Source of the DNA: Brevibacillus choshinensis
GTDB lineage: Bacteria > Bacillota > Bacilli > Brevibacillales > Brevibacillaceae
Length of the DNA stretch: 64,000 nt
Direction: 5' to 3'
Assembly (NCBI RefSeq): GCF_001420695.1
Contig: NZ_LJJB01000007.1
Span: forward strand, 2,091,463-2,155,462
The notes beneath the pieces were generated by a model, which saw nothing but the letters and a program-made list of their open reading frames with translations, searched no databases and was not told where the DNA came from. Positions 36,972 to 46,444 of the stretch are shown here, one piece after another. Position 1 is the stretch's first letter; every line of letters starts with the position of its first letter. The position numbers and the translations under genes were made by a program.

Positions 36972-38606
36972 CTATCGTTCTAGCCATACATTCCATAGTC
37001 TGGGGTACCCTGCACTCCATGCTGTGTACCCTTTGACACGTGATTGATACCCTTCGATGACGGGATAATAGTAGAGGGACATGAAAGATAAATCTTTGTG
37101 GAGAAGTTCTTGTACTTGGTTATATACCTCTTTTCGTTTTGGTGTATCTATGGTCGAAATTCCCTGATCGAGCAATCGATCCATTTCAGGATTCTTGTAA
37201 CCATTGTAGCTCGAGCTGCTATGCAAATAGGAATAGTAGATTTGATTTGGATCGGGGCGTGGACTAATATGCCCGTTCAACAAGTGATAATCCCCTGTGG
37301 TCCACGGTCCGGAGATGAACGATGCCCATTCAAATGATTCAACTTCAACATTCAATCCGATCTCTTTTAATTGTTTTTGGAGTACCATCGCCGTTTTTTC
37401 ATGATGATCGTAAGCTTTGCTTGTCGCAATTTTGATTGGTTCACCCTTGTAGCCCGCTTCCTTTACAAGCATCTTGGCCTTTTCGATATCCTGCTTGTAA
37501 TCGTTGGCGTGCGTCTCAGAAAACCACTCGGTATTGGGGAATACCGGTGACGGCGCCACTTCACCCAACCCCCAGGTCGCTACATCGACGATTTCCTGCT
37601 TGTTGATCGCATATGCAACCGCTTCACGTATTTTCGGATTATCAAACGGAGGCTTTTTCATCCCGAACTGCAGCATTCCCCAGCTCAAGGAAGGCTTTTT
37701 GGCAACGACAAGATTGTTTTTGCCTTCTAGATACTTCACATCCTTCGGAAGAACATCGAGAGCCAGATCAATTTCGCCTGTTTCCAGTGCCGTCATGCGA
37801 ACGGTCGGATCGGAGATAGTTTTGAAGACGACTTCGTCCACATAAGCCTTCTTTTCGCCTCCAAAACCGGAAGCGGTTCCTTCCGCAGCCTTGTATCCAT
37901 CAAAGCGCTTTAACACCAACTGTTTTCCCTGCTCCCATTTGACGAATTGAAACGGACCGGTCCCGATCGGATTGGTGATTTTGCCCCCTTGATCATCCGC
38001 CAAACCTATTGGAATGATGACAGCCGGGTTAAACGGATTCACTAGCGATCCTATAAATACATTGGATGAGCCGTTTAGATGAAACACAACCGTATAATCG
38101 TCGGGAGTCTCAATCGATTGAACCATGGAAAATTCACCCTTACGAGGAGCTTCTTTCATGAACCTCTCAAGCGAATATTTCACGTCTCCCGCCTTCAGCT
38201 CTTTTCCGTTGTGGAACATTACACCTCTACGCAGGCTAAAGGTTACTGTTTTTCCATCCTGAGCCTCTTTCCACTCTTTGGCCAGCATCGGAATCACTTT
38301 CATATTTTCATCAATCGTCACCAGCATTTCCTGTACATGCAAAAGTGGAATGCGATCCGACAAAACTGTGGAAGTATGTAAATCCAGTTTTGTCAAATCA
38401 GCGCCCGTACCGACTATGAGTCTCCCCCCTTGCTTTGGTTGGGAATTCTCCTGAGATGCTGTCTGATTACTGGTTTGTGTTCCGGTTTGAGTACCGGACT
38501 GGTCGCCAACAGGTTGAGTCGACTGTCCACATCCTGCCATAACAAGCATGAGAGTGACGCTTGTTAAAAGAAAAAACCTCTTGTAAAACCCTACCGTTTT
38601 TTTCAT
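36972..38606 (-). CDS. Peptide-binding lipoprotein of the second ABC operon (SBP_bac_5)
   Basis: The frame opens at 38705, but ATG at 38606 follows gggggc and starts a lipoprotein signal ending TLMLVMAGC; 544 residues. A Gln/Ser/Thr-rich linker follows the lipid Cys, then SBP_bac_5 motifs (LHVQEMLVTID, ITNPIGTGPFQFVKWEQ, FDNPKIREAVAYAINKQEI). First gene of the operon with OppB, OppC, creatininase, OppD and OppF. Confidence 0.9.
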   Translation of the reverse strand: MKKTVGFYKRFFLLTSVTLMLVMAGCGQSTQPVGDQSGTQTGTQTSNQTASQENSQPKQGGRLIVGTGADLTKLDLHTSTVLSDRIPLLHVQEMLVTIDENMKVIPMLAKEWKEAQDGKTVTFSLRRGVMFHNGKELKAGDVKYSLERFMKEAPRKGEFSMVQSIETPDDYTVVFHLNGSSNVFIGSLVNPFNPAVIIPIGLADDQGGKITNPIGTGPFQFVKWEQGKQLVLKRFDGYKAAEGTASGFGGEKKAYVDEVVFKTISDPTVRMTALETGEIDLALDVLPKDVKYLEGKNNLVVAKKPSLSWGMLQFGMKKPPFDNPKIREAVAYAINKQEIVDVATWGLGEVAPSPVFPNTEWFSETHANDYKQDIEKAKMLVKEAGYKGEPIKIATSKAYDHHEKTAMVLQKQLKEIGLNVEVESFEWASFISGPWTTGDYHLLNGHISPRPDPNQIYYSYLHSSSSYNGYKNPEMDRLLDQGISTIDTPKRKEVYNQVQELLHKDLSFMSLYYYPVIEGYQSRVKGYTAWSAGYPRLWNVWLER

Positions 38607-39054
38607 TAGAGCCCCCTTCTCGATCTTTCCTACAAATTCTGTCAGAAATAACGCTTCATTCTTTCTGGTTTTATGTAATGTTGTTCCATTTCCCCCTTTC
38701 CTCAAGTTTTTGGATGAAACACAGAACCGTTGTCCATCGCTAGATCAGTTTTGTCCGATTAGCCAAAGTTGTTTTCACTAGATGGAAACACATTTTCATT
38801 TTAGTTTTTTGCTTACGCCTATTAAATCATAAAGCATTTCCGCCTATCAAGGATAATTTCGAATTTTCTTAAATTAAGAAAAATTAAAACGCACTTTACT
38901 CTTTGTGTTAAATGAAAATAATGTCTTGGACTTGAAAAATTTTACTAACTAAGTATTTATACGAAAATGAATATCCGGAAATAGGCACAGCAAAAAAACT
39001 CTCCTATTTCGAGAGAAAATTCCAACTTATAGTGCCAGTAACTAACAATGTCTT
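38607..39054. other. Promoter region of the second peptide operon
   Basis: About 450 AT-rich bases without a gene. Likely to contain the operon promoter and IclR sites; no single dyad stands out. Confidence 0.3.
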
Positions 39055-39156
39055 ATTGAATTATCCTGCCGAATAGCTTAACGAGGCGAGGCTGCCGGAT
39101 CATCTCCGGCAGCCTCTGATGTTTTTACTAAGCTATCGATCCCCGTTAGTCTAATT
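39055..39156. repeat. 102-bp palindromic MITE-like element
   Basis: Both ends are present: left attgaattatcctgccgaat continuing agcttaacg, and right (read inward) aattagactaacggggatcg continuing atagctta. They align as terminal inverted repeats of about 28 bp. A 9-bp stem gctgccgga/tccggcagc sits in the middle. Nearly the same element is at 60234-60325 and a related one at 62364-62454. Lies 55 bases after the truncated ABC-2 permease stop and can serve as its terminator. Confidence 0.7.
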
Positions 39157-39211
39157 CAGATCTACTACACGAATACTCCGTACAGTATTTTGGGAAAAAC
39201 AAAATTTTTCG

Positions 39212-39862
39212 TTACTCCCATTTGAATGTTAGGCTCGCGATAAGGAAGGCTACAAGCATCCAGCCACCGAGCAATGCAGCTTCACGCCAAACGTCGGCAA
39301 GCGAGTCTCCGACATTCATGATTTGGCGCAGTACTGTGGACAAATGCGAAATCGGTAGCAAATTGACGACGGGCTGTAGCCAGTCAGGCATGTTCTTGAT
39401 TGGAAAGAAGACACCGCCAAGAAAAAGCATTGGGAAGGAGACGAAGCCTGCGATCGGGCCTGCGCTTTCCGGTGTTTTTGTGAGCGCGGCAATGATAAAG
39501 CCGATCGACATGAACGTCAGTGTTCCGAGTACGACGAACATTAACAGAAGCGTCCACGAACCGTTCACCTGCGTTCCGAAAATCAAGCTGGCGATTAAAA
39601 GCGCGATAATCGCCTGCACGCCGTTTAACAGTAGTGTGGCCGTGATTTGCGCTGCAATGAAGGTCCTAGAGTGGAGAGGCGTACTCTGAAGACGTCGAAG
39701 GATACCCCGCTCACGCCAAGATGCGATTTGGCCAGCAACGCCGTTCAAATTGTTATTCATTTTCATCATGGCGACGATGCCCGGTACGAGGAAATCGATA
39801 TACTTCAGTTTAAGAGATTGGACACCCTGCGTTTGAATCGTGATGACGGGTGTGTACCCCAC
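39212..39862 (-). pseudogene. ABC-2 type permease, N-terminally truncated
   Basis: 216 residues that match only the C-terminal membrane half of YhcI/YhgE-like ABC-2 permeases (YIDFLVPGIVAMMKMNNNLN, FPMLFLGGVFFPIKNMPDWL). The usual N-terminal 150-170 residues and any partner ATPase are missing; upstream sequence at 39873 onward is unrelated. Probably non-functional, although the reading frame is intact from MGYTPVITIQ. Confidence 0.75.
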
Positions 39863-39983
39863 GATCTGTTTGCTAATGCGGGGACTTAAAGAAGAACTGG
39901 TACTTCTTTAGTGCTTCAATCATTGCCTTTGTAGTTGGGCTTATCCATACTGTACTGGGTGAGGTCTTACTATTCCGCAAGTA

Positions 39984-40275
39984 GAGGCGTAACGGCTTCA
40001 TACCGACTGATGGTGGAAGTATTTTAAGAGAATCTAACGTGCGTATTCTGTGGGCCACCTGGCATGCACTTACTGTGTTTGGGTGGGAAATGACTTTCCT
40101 CCTGCTATGGCTTGCGCGACATTCATCTCTCGGTGGGACATACACGGTACTTGAAAATACGGTTGCTGCCTCTATGCTCGAGGGCTCCGTGTTGGTCTTA
40201 ATCGGTACGAAGGGAAGGCATCCTGGGTGGGCAGGTCTATTGAGCGTAGCCCTACTAGTATGGATAGGTAGTTAA
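39984..40275 (+). pseudogene. C-terminal part of a small membrane protein
   Basis: The plus-strand frame RNGFIPTDGGSILRESNVRI then LWATWHALTVFGWEMTFLLL gives three hydrophobic helices to the stop at 40273-40275. There is no start codon with an RBS, and the upstream frame is closed by a stop near 39983, so the N-terminus is lost. An internal ATG (40039) could give 78 residues. Family not recognised. Confidence 0.4.
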
Positions 40276-40469
40276 ATATGGAACCCGCGATTTCTTTTTT
40301 ATAAGCGTCCTTTGTTTACTGAGTCTTCCCTCACTATTGTTACTATAGAGATGCAAAATTACTAAATAGTTCCTGGTAATTACATAATCAGTATTTGATT
40401 TTTTTCTGTTAATTCTGGGGAGGGGAATGAAAGATAAAAGTTAAAAGTTAAAAGATAGAGAATGAATTG

Positions 40470-40512
40470 AAAATCGCAAATCCCGCCGTTAACGGGCAGG
40501 ATCTGCGATTTT
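40470..40512 (-). terminator. Terminator overlapping the end of the YfmJ-like gene
   Basis: aaaatcgcagatcctgccc and its partner ggcgggatttgcgatttt form a long stem around gttaac. The stop codon (40489-40491) falls in the loop. Strong rho-independent form on the minus strand. Confidence 0.85.
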
Positions 40513-41508
40513 GATCAGTTGCTTTCCGGTGTTTTCGCCACAGAAGAGTCCGAGGAATGCTTTGGGGATGTTGTCAAAGCCCTCGGTGATAGTTTCGGTG
40601 TAGTTGATTTTTCCTTCTTTTAGCCACTGTGCCATCTGGTTTAAGCCTTCTTCTGCTTGCTCTGCATAGTTGCTGACGATGAAGCCTTGCATCAGAGCGC
40701 TGTTGATAAGCAGTTGGGTTTGGATGCGCGGGCCGATGTCAGCCTGTTCCAGATTGTACAGGGAGATCCGACCGCAAAGCGGGATGCGCGTGCCTTTGTT
40801 GATCAGGCTGAGCACAGCATCGGAAACCGTTCCGCCGACATTGTCGAAATAGATATCCACTCCACTCGGGCACGCCTCTTTCAACTGTTGCCGCAGATCC
40901 CCTTTTTTGTAGTTCACCGCAGCATCAAAGCCAAGCTCTTCGACCAGATAATTGATTTTCTCATCCGAGCCTGCGATACCGACGGCACGGGCGCCTTTAA
41001 TTTTGGCGATTTGACCGACAAGCATTCCGACAGCCCCTGCCGCACCAGAGACAACCACCGTTTCGCCTTCTTTGGGCTGGCCGATATCCAGCAATCCGTA
41101 ATAGGCGGTCAAGCCTGGCATACCCAATACGCCGAGAGCCGTACTGATCGGTGCCAGATCAGGATTTACTTTTTTCACGGAGGCAGCGGCTGCCACATTG
41201 TAGAGTGCCCAGCCAAAGTTGCCTAGCACGATATCACCTGGTACAAAACCTTCTGCCAGCGACTCTTCAACCTGGCCTACGACGCCCCCCGTAATCATCT
41301 CGTTGAGCGCATAAGGAGGGACGTACGTTTTGCGGTCGTTCATTCGGCCACGCATATAGGGATCGACAGACAGATAGAGCGTGTTGACCAAAAGCTGACC
41401 TGCTTGCAGCTTGGGCACAGCCGTTTCCACGAACGAAAAATTCTCTTCCGTTGGCATTCCTGCCGGACGCTTTGCCAGCAAGATTTGCCGGTTTTGGATG
41501 GTTGTCAT
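40489..41508 (-). CDS. yfmJ: NADP-dependent MDR oxidoreductase (YfmJ/CurA-like)
   Basis: 339 residues. Zinc-independent MDR reductase: N-terminal GroES-like part with LYLSVDPYMRGRMND, Rossmann motif VSGAAGAVGMLVGQIAK near residue 155, and DIYFDNVGGTVSDAVL typical of leukotriene B4 12-hydroxydehydrogenase/CurA/YfmJ enzymes that reduce enone double bonds with NADPH. Cytosolic. Start codon overlaps the stop of a 56-codon ORF (ATGA), so the two are coupled. Confidence 0.9.
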   Translation of the reverse strand: MTTIQNRQILLAKRPAGMPTEENFSFVETAVPKLQAGQLLVNTLYLSVDPYMRGRMNDRKTYVPPYALNEMITGGVVGQVEESLAEGFVPGDIVLGNFGWALYNVAAAASVKKVNPDLAPISTALGVLGMPGLTAYYGLLDIGQPKEGETVVVSGAAGAVGMLVGQIAKIKGARAVGIAGSDEKINYLVEELGFDAAVNYKKGDLRQQLKEACPSGVDIYFDNVGGTVSDAVLSLINKGTRIPLCGRISLYNLEQADIGPRIQTQLLINSALMQGFIVSNYAEQAEEGLNQMAQWLKEGKINYTETITEGFDNIPKAFLGLFCGENTGKQLIKIADPAR

Positions 41509-41675
41509 GCTTTTGCCTCCTCATTGGTTTGATGGATACGTGACAACAACTGCTTGAACTGCACCAGCATACTTGTAAACTCGTCCACTGACACACCACT
41601 TTTGGCCAGTAGCGATTCGGGGAAGCAGTAGGCACGTTCAATTTGTCTATGAATACGAAATCCTACGTTTTTCAT
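41505..41675 (-). CDS. 56-residue ORF coupled to the YfmJ-like gene
   Basis: Starts MKNVGFRIHRQIERAY, ends NEEAKA with the stop overlapping the next start by 4 bases. A ggagg site lies 14 bases upstream, rather far. The tight overlap favours a real gene or the end of a former regulator gene. No family recognised. Confidence 0.4.
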   Translation of the reverse strand: MKNVGFRIHRQIERAYCFPESLLAKSGVSVDEFTSMLVQFKQLLSRIHQTNEEAKA

Positions 41676-41759
41676 TCGGTTTCACTCTACCTCCGTCTGT
41701 AGTCTGTAAATTTACTTTACGTTCGTCATCAAAGCGTTTTTATTCGCTGCAAATTGAAC

Positions 41760-41880
41760 CTAGTTTGCTACAGATGCCAGAAAATCAGCAATCTCTTTCC
41801 ACATCAACGGCGGATTTGCCATGCAATTCAACGCTCTCTACATGGAAAGAAAACTGGGATGTAACGAACTCTTTTTGCAT
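41760..41880 (-). pseudogene. Alpha/beta-hydrolase remnant with internal deletion
   Basis: A good RBS (aaaggag, 8 bases) precedes MQKEFVTSQFSFHVESVELH. After a shift the last codons read MANPPLMWKEIADFLASVAN and stop at 41760, the usual C-terminal helix of small alpha/beta hydrolases after the catalytic His. The enzyme core is absent, so this is a start and an end joined by deletion. The rest of 41676-42171 shows nothing else. Confidence 0.4.
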
Positions 41881-42171
41881 CAATATTCTCCTTTACGATC
41901 AAATGAACGTAATGACACAAGCATTCGCATTGACTGGCAAGTTTAAAACTTATTAAATTTCACTCTCCATTTCTCCAAGCAAACCTTCGCTCACGCCAAG
42001 GATCGCAATACATATTACTGGTTGCTCTTTCATTAAATAGACGAAACTCAACGTGCTCCATATAGGGCTTTCTAATCCGACACCCTTCACTCCTGTTCAA
42101 TGAATCGGAACTTTATCAGAATGCAGATAGTATCGATTTCCAGAATTCAACCTGATGGCTAATTGTATAAC

Positions 42172-43011
42172 CTACTCTTTTTTGCTAATGTCGCGTTTGA
42201 AGTATTTCTCGCTCAATTTCTCATAAGTTCCATCTTCATGCATTCTTTTCAGAGCGTCGTTAATCTTGTTCAATAGTTCTGTGTTACCCTTTCGAACTGC
42301 AATACCATGCTGTTCCTCTGTCAGAGCAGCACCGCTCTTCCTAATTTTCAGGCCCCTTTGACTAATGGCAAGTTCCCCAACAATGTTGTCAGTGATGACC
42401 ACGTCATGTTTCCCTTGCTCCAGTGCGCGTAGAGCAGTAACGTCACTGTCGTAGGTTTTTATGTTCTCGGTGTATTGACGTGCTATTTTTTCGTGTGTGG
42501 TTCCGAGAGCAACCGCCACCTCTTTCCCTTTTAGCTCTTCCAGTTTCGTAATATTGCTGTCAGGACGGATGAACAGTTGTCCGCCTGAAAGATAGTAGGA
42601 ATCAGAGAAGTCGATTTTTTGTTTTCGATCTTCGGTGATGACGTGGCTGGCGATAGCGGCATCATACCGACCTTGTTGCACCCCAGCGATGATGCCAGAG
42701 AACGGTGAGGTTACAGCATTTGCTTTCAGTCCCAGCCGTTTGGCTATCTCTTCTCCAATCTCGATATCAAACCCAGTCAATTGACCATCTTTAAAATAAC
42801 TGAACGGTTGATACTCACCGGAAGAAGCGAATGTAAGCACGCCCTCCTCCTTTGTAATGCTAGAAGCGGAATCTTGTCCGCTTGCATTACCGTTTGTTGT
42901 CTGCGGTCCTTCGTTGGAATTGGAACCGGGTTGGCCACAACCTGTCGCCAAAAGTAACGTAGAAAGCAGTAAAGTCACTAGTATACCTACGGATTTTTCC
43001 ATTTTCTTCAC
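42172..43011 (-). CDS. Amino-acid ABC transporter substrate-binding lipoprotein (SBP_bac_3)
   Basis: 279 residues with lipoprotein signal VGILVTLLLSTLLLATGC and a Ser/Asn-rich linker. SBP_bac_3 motifs: YQPFSYFKDGQLTGFDIEIG, FSGIIAGVQQGRYDAAIA and ALGTTHEKIARQY. Binds polar or sulfur amino acids outside the cell. No permease or ATPase lies nearby, so it is an orphan binding protein. It may be co-transcribed with the aminotransferase upstream (132-base gap). Start GTG. Confidence 0.85.
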   Translation of the reverse strand: MKKMEKSVGILVTLLLSTLLLATGCGQPGSNSNEGPQTTNGNASGQDSASSITKEEGVLTFASSGEYQPFSYFKDGQLTGFDIEIGEEIAKRLGLKANAVTSPFSGIIAGVQQGRYDAAIASHVITEDRKQKIDFSDSYYLSGGQLFIRPDSNITKLEELKGKEVAVALGTTHEKIARQYTENIKTYDSDVTALRALEQGKHDVVITDNIVGELAISQRGLKIRKSGAALTEEQHGIAVRKGNTELLNKINDALKRMHEDGTYEKLSEKYFKRDISKKE

Positions 43012-43143
43012 CGTTCATTTCCCCTTATCTATGGTTCATGTATCAAGTGAGCCACTTATTTAAGAACTACCATACGGAAGATAAACTAAAATCTTAACCT
43101 TGCTCATTTTTCGAAGAGTAGGATAAAGAATTTGAAGAGAATT

Positions 43144-44457
43144 TTATTCAATACATTTTGCAATTACTTGCATGGAGTCGGAAAATGCCTTCACAGCCTG
43201 GTCGATATGGAAATCAGTCATAACTGTTGACAGATTCCACATCCCTCTTGGTGCAGTATAGATACCGCGATTCAGCAACTCTATATGAAATAACTGCGTG
43301 AAGTCTTTACGCGAACGATGAGTAGACGCGTAGTTGATTGGCGGTTGTTCTGTAAAATGCACATTTAGCAGTGAGCCGGAGCGTGTAACAGACGCAGGGA
43401 CAAAAAGTCGATGGATTGCCTCTTGCATCTGCATCTGCAATTTCTTCGCCAATGTTTCCAAATGGTCAATCGCTTGCTGATCCAGTAGCTCCATCGAAGT
43501 AATCCCTGCGGCCATCGTAATCCTGTTCCCGTTGAATGTGCCACCGTGTGAAAGATGGTTCAAATTCGCTGGATCAAATAGAGACATAATGTCTGCTCTT
43601 CCCCCAAACGCCCCTACGGGAAAGCCTCCACCGATAATCTTCCCCAATGCGGTCAAATCTGGAGTAACGTGATACTTGCTTTGAGCCCCACCTGTGCTCA
43701 AGCGCAAAGTCTGCACTTCGTCAAATATCAGGAGGACGTCATACCTATTAGCCAGTTCCCGTAGGCCTGCTAAATATCCTGATAGTGGAGGAATTACACC
43801 GGCTGCCCCCATCACAGGTTCCACCAGAATAGCCGCGATTTCTTTAGCCCGTTGAATCAGAAGCTGTTCCATCGCCTCGAGATCATTGAATGGTACGGCA
43901 TAAACATCCTGTGCCACTCGCACGGGAATCCCCATCGAGACGGGAGCCTGCTGCGTATTGAATAGCTCTATTTGCGCGGTTTCATGAGTTCCGTGATAGC
44001 CCCCCTCCATTTTGATGATCCCAGCCCGATTCGTAAAAGCACGGGCCACGCGTATTGCAAACATCGTCGCTTCAGTACCGGAGTTACAAAAACGAATCTG
44101 CTCGATTCCTGGTACCCTTGCGCACAATATTTCGGCGAGAGAGATCTGTTCCTCAATGACACTGGCATAGGAAGTCCCTGAGCTCAAAGCCTGATTCACT
44201 TTCTCTACAACCTTCGAATGTGCATGTCCGTGAATCGTTGCCGTGTAATTATTCAAAAAATCCAAGTAATGATTCCCGTCGATGTCCTGAAATTCCGGTC
44301 CACTCCCATTACTTACGGTGATTGGATATGGACTAAAATAAACAGTAGAGCGTGTGTCACCACCAGGCATGACTCGTCGAGCAGCCTGGTATTTCTCCAT
44401 TGACTTTGGGGTTCGAATAGAAAATTCTCGTTCAGCATTGATAACTTCCCGAATCAT
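43144..44457 (-). CDS. Class III aminotransferase / glutamate-1-semialdehyde aminomutase-like
   Basis: 437 residues. PLP enzyme: RFCNSGTEATMFAIRVAR (phosphate binding), IFDEVQTLRLSTGG (Asp), and Lys in LTALGKIIGGGFPVGAFGG. HemL-like, but probably not heme synthesis because no hem genes are nearby and a PucR regulator is divergent; such paralogues often act on amino acids or beta-amino acids. Cytoplasmic. Confidence 0.85.
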   Translation of the reverse strand: MIREVINAEREFSIRTPKSMEKYQAARRVMPGGDTRSTVYFSPYPITVSNGSGPEFQDIDGNHYLDFLNNYTATIHGHAHSKVVEKVNQALSSGTSYASVIEEQISLAEILCARVPGIEQIRFCNSGTEATMFAIRVARAFTNRAGIIKMEGGYHGTHETAQIELFNTQQAPVSMGIPVRVAQDVYAVPFNDLEAMEQLLIQRAKEIAAILVEPVMGAAGVIPPLSGYLAGLRELANRYDVLLIFDEVQTLRLSTGGAQSKYHVTPDLTALGKIIGGGFPVGAFGGRADIMSLFDPANLNHLSHGGTFNGNRITMAAGITSMELLDQQAIDHLETLAKKLQMQMQEAIHRLFVPASVTRSGSLLNVHFTEQPPINYASTHRSRKDFTQLFHIELLNRGIYTAPRGMWNLSTVMTDFHIDQAVKAFSDSMQVIAKCIE

Positions 44458-44523
44458 ATTAACTTTCCCCTACCTTCGTTCTAAGATTGGTTTTCCAAAG
44501 TTTACATTTCACGCCTACGGTTG

Positions 44524-44550
44524 TTGACTTTGATAAACTGGCACTATAAT
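44524..44550 (+). promoter_or_regulatory. Candidate promoter of the second pucR
   Basis: ttgact (44524-44529) and tataat (44545-44550) separated by 15 bases (16 if gttgac is used). It lies 155 bases before the start codon in the 247-base divergent gap. Confidence 0.45.
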
Positions 44551-44704
44551 AGGCTTTAACGAAAAAATGTTCCTTAGCCCCAGCCCTTGTTAGCCTAATC
44601 ATAGAGGAGGAACAGTAGCAACAACAATTGTCGGGATTGATAAAAGTAGTCCATTGTTTTTATTCATCTTGGATAAAAACCAATCAATAAGTGAGGGGTA
44701 ATTT

Positions 44705-46363
44705 ATGGGGATCACCATCCAGGAAGCGCTACAGTTGCCGATCATGAAAAAAGCAAAACTCGTGGCTGGAAAGGAAGGCATACGAAATACAATCAAATGG
44801 GTAACCATTGTTGAAGTTCTTGTTCCGGACGACATCGACCGTCTCCAGGAAGGAGAATTACTCATTACGACTGGCTTTGGTGTTATGGAATCGGACGAGA
44901 AACGCGAGGTCTTTCACTTGTTATTATCGATGAAAAAACTGTCGGGCATCGCATTATATACTGGGTTCCGTCTGCCAGAGGTTCCTGAATCGTTTATTGA
45001 AATCGCCAATAAACATGACATGCCACTTTTAGAAATTTCTCCTGAGATTAATTTCTCGATGATCACAAAAGAAATATTGGAGCAAATTGTAAACAGTCAG
45101 ATGAAACTGCTCGAGTATTCCCATAGCATCCACGAAAAGTTTACCCGGCTCGTCCTATGTAGTCAGGGGCTGCTCCCCATCACGCAAACTCTGTCCAGAT
45201 TGATCCAAGGTAGTGTTATCGTCATCAATGATTTATCCGAGATTGCGCAGCATTGCCTCATTCATCACACGTTGAGCGTATCAGGGGCGGAGTGCATAAC
45301 AATCAGAGAAGACGTCATTCGTTTGCAAGAGCTTTTGAGCAGGTGCACGCTTAGATCCAATGAGAGTTTTGTATCGCATAAACAAGATTATGTCATTCAC
45401 ATCCAACCGATTGTCGCGAGTCAGGATCACTATGGATTTATCGTTTCAATGAAAGAAAGTGAAAAGTGGGAAAAGCTTGACAGCATTGCAATTGAGCATG
45501 CTGCTACCGTCTATGCAATTGAAATCTTAAAGCTAAAGGCGGTACAAGAAACTCGAATCCGACTGCAAGGGGATTATCTAGAAGAGCTCTTAAACGAAAG
45601 CTTTATTAATCAATCGCAAGCGTTTAAACGGGGGAAAACACTCGGTTTAGACCTGACTTTAAAACATGCGGTTATTCGTTTTCAATTTGCTTCAATCCAG
45701 AGGGCAACCATTGCTGTCCAATTATTCGATCAATTGATGAAACTAAAAAATAGGCAAACTGTAATAAAGAAAAAACAAGATACATTGATTGTGTTAGCAG
45801 AAGTAAAGAATGACAAATTCAATTCCAACAAACAGGACAGTTTACAATTGGCCCAAGCGATACATGATAAATGGGAACGTTTATTCCCTCAAGATGTGAT
45901 AAAGATTGGGATTGGCCGAGTCTATTCCGATTTGCAGGAATTGCCCAAAAGTGCCCGAGAGGCGGAATATTCCATTCATTTTTCGGACTTGCTCCTTGAA
46001 TCCAAAACAATGGTTCACTACGACGATTTAGGGCATTATCACATATTGATACAGATGGTAGAAGCAGGCATGGACCTTCGTGATTTCTATGAAAATCTTC
46101 TTGGTCCGTTATTCAGTCTTCAAGGGGACGCTCTACTTCGTACGTTGGAAGTCTATCTGCATCACAAGAACATGCAGATCGCCGCAGATGAAATTTTTGT
46201 CCATCGTCAAACCTTGAGATACAGATTGACGCAAATCGAAAAGCTTACCAGCCTTGACCTAAAATCACCGGACGATCAGATGAAGCTGCAGCTAGCAATA
46301 ATGGCTTATAAATTAGATCGTTTGAAGAATCCAACAAAGTTTGAAAAACTCCATAAATCTTGA
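44705..46363 (+). CDS. PucR family transcriptional regulator
   Basis: 552 residues. PucR N-terminal domain (LVAGKEGIRNTIKWVTIVEV, DRLQEGELLITTGF), middle GGDEF-like part, and the HTH (MQIAADEIFVHRQTLRYRLT). Divergent from the class III aminotransferase and orphan binding protein and so a probable regulator of both. RBS gaggggt upstream of ATG. Same family as 13705-15330 but only distantly similar. Confidence 0.9.
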   Translation: MGITIQEALQLPIMKKAKLVAGKEGIRNTIKWVTIVEVLVPDDIDRLQEGELLITTGFGVMESDEKREVFHLLLSMKKLSGIALYTGFRLPEVPESFIEIANKHDMPLLEISPEINFSMITKEILEQIVNSQMKLLEYSHSIHEKFTRLVLCSQGLLPITQTLSRLIQGSVIVINDLSEIAQHCLIHHTLSVSGAECITIREDVIRLQELLSRCTLRSNESFVSHKQDYVIHIQPIVASQDHYGFIVSMKESEKWEKLDSIAIEHAATVYAIEILKLKAVQETRIRLQGDYLEELLNESFINQSQAFKRGKTLGLDLTLKHAVIRFQFASIQRATIAVQLFDQLMKLKNRQTVIKKKQDTLIVLAEVKNDKFNSNKQDSLQLAQAIHDKWERLFPQDVIKIGIGRVYSDLQELPKSAREAEYSIHFSDLLLESKTMVHYDDLGHYHILIQMVEAGMDLRDFYENLLGPLFSLQGDALLRTLEVYLHHKNMQIAADEIFVHRQTLRYRLTQIEKLTSLDLKSPDDQMKLQLAIMAYKLDRLKNPTKFEKLHKS

Positions 46364-46380
46364 ATGATTAACTCAACTTT

Positions 46381-46401
46381 CGCAGCTTGAAAAAGCTTGC
46401 G
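46381..46401 (+). terminator. Hairpin after pucR
   Basis: cgcagctt and aagcttgcg pair around gaaa-like loop, 18 bases past the stop. Weak T-run. Confidence 0.45.
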
Positions 46402-46444
46402 TTGCCATTACTGGGTTCTCTGACAAAATAATTGCTAAATTGAC

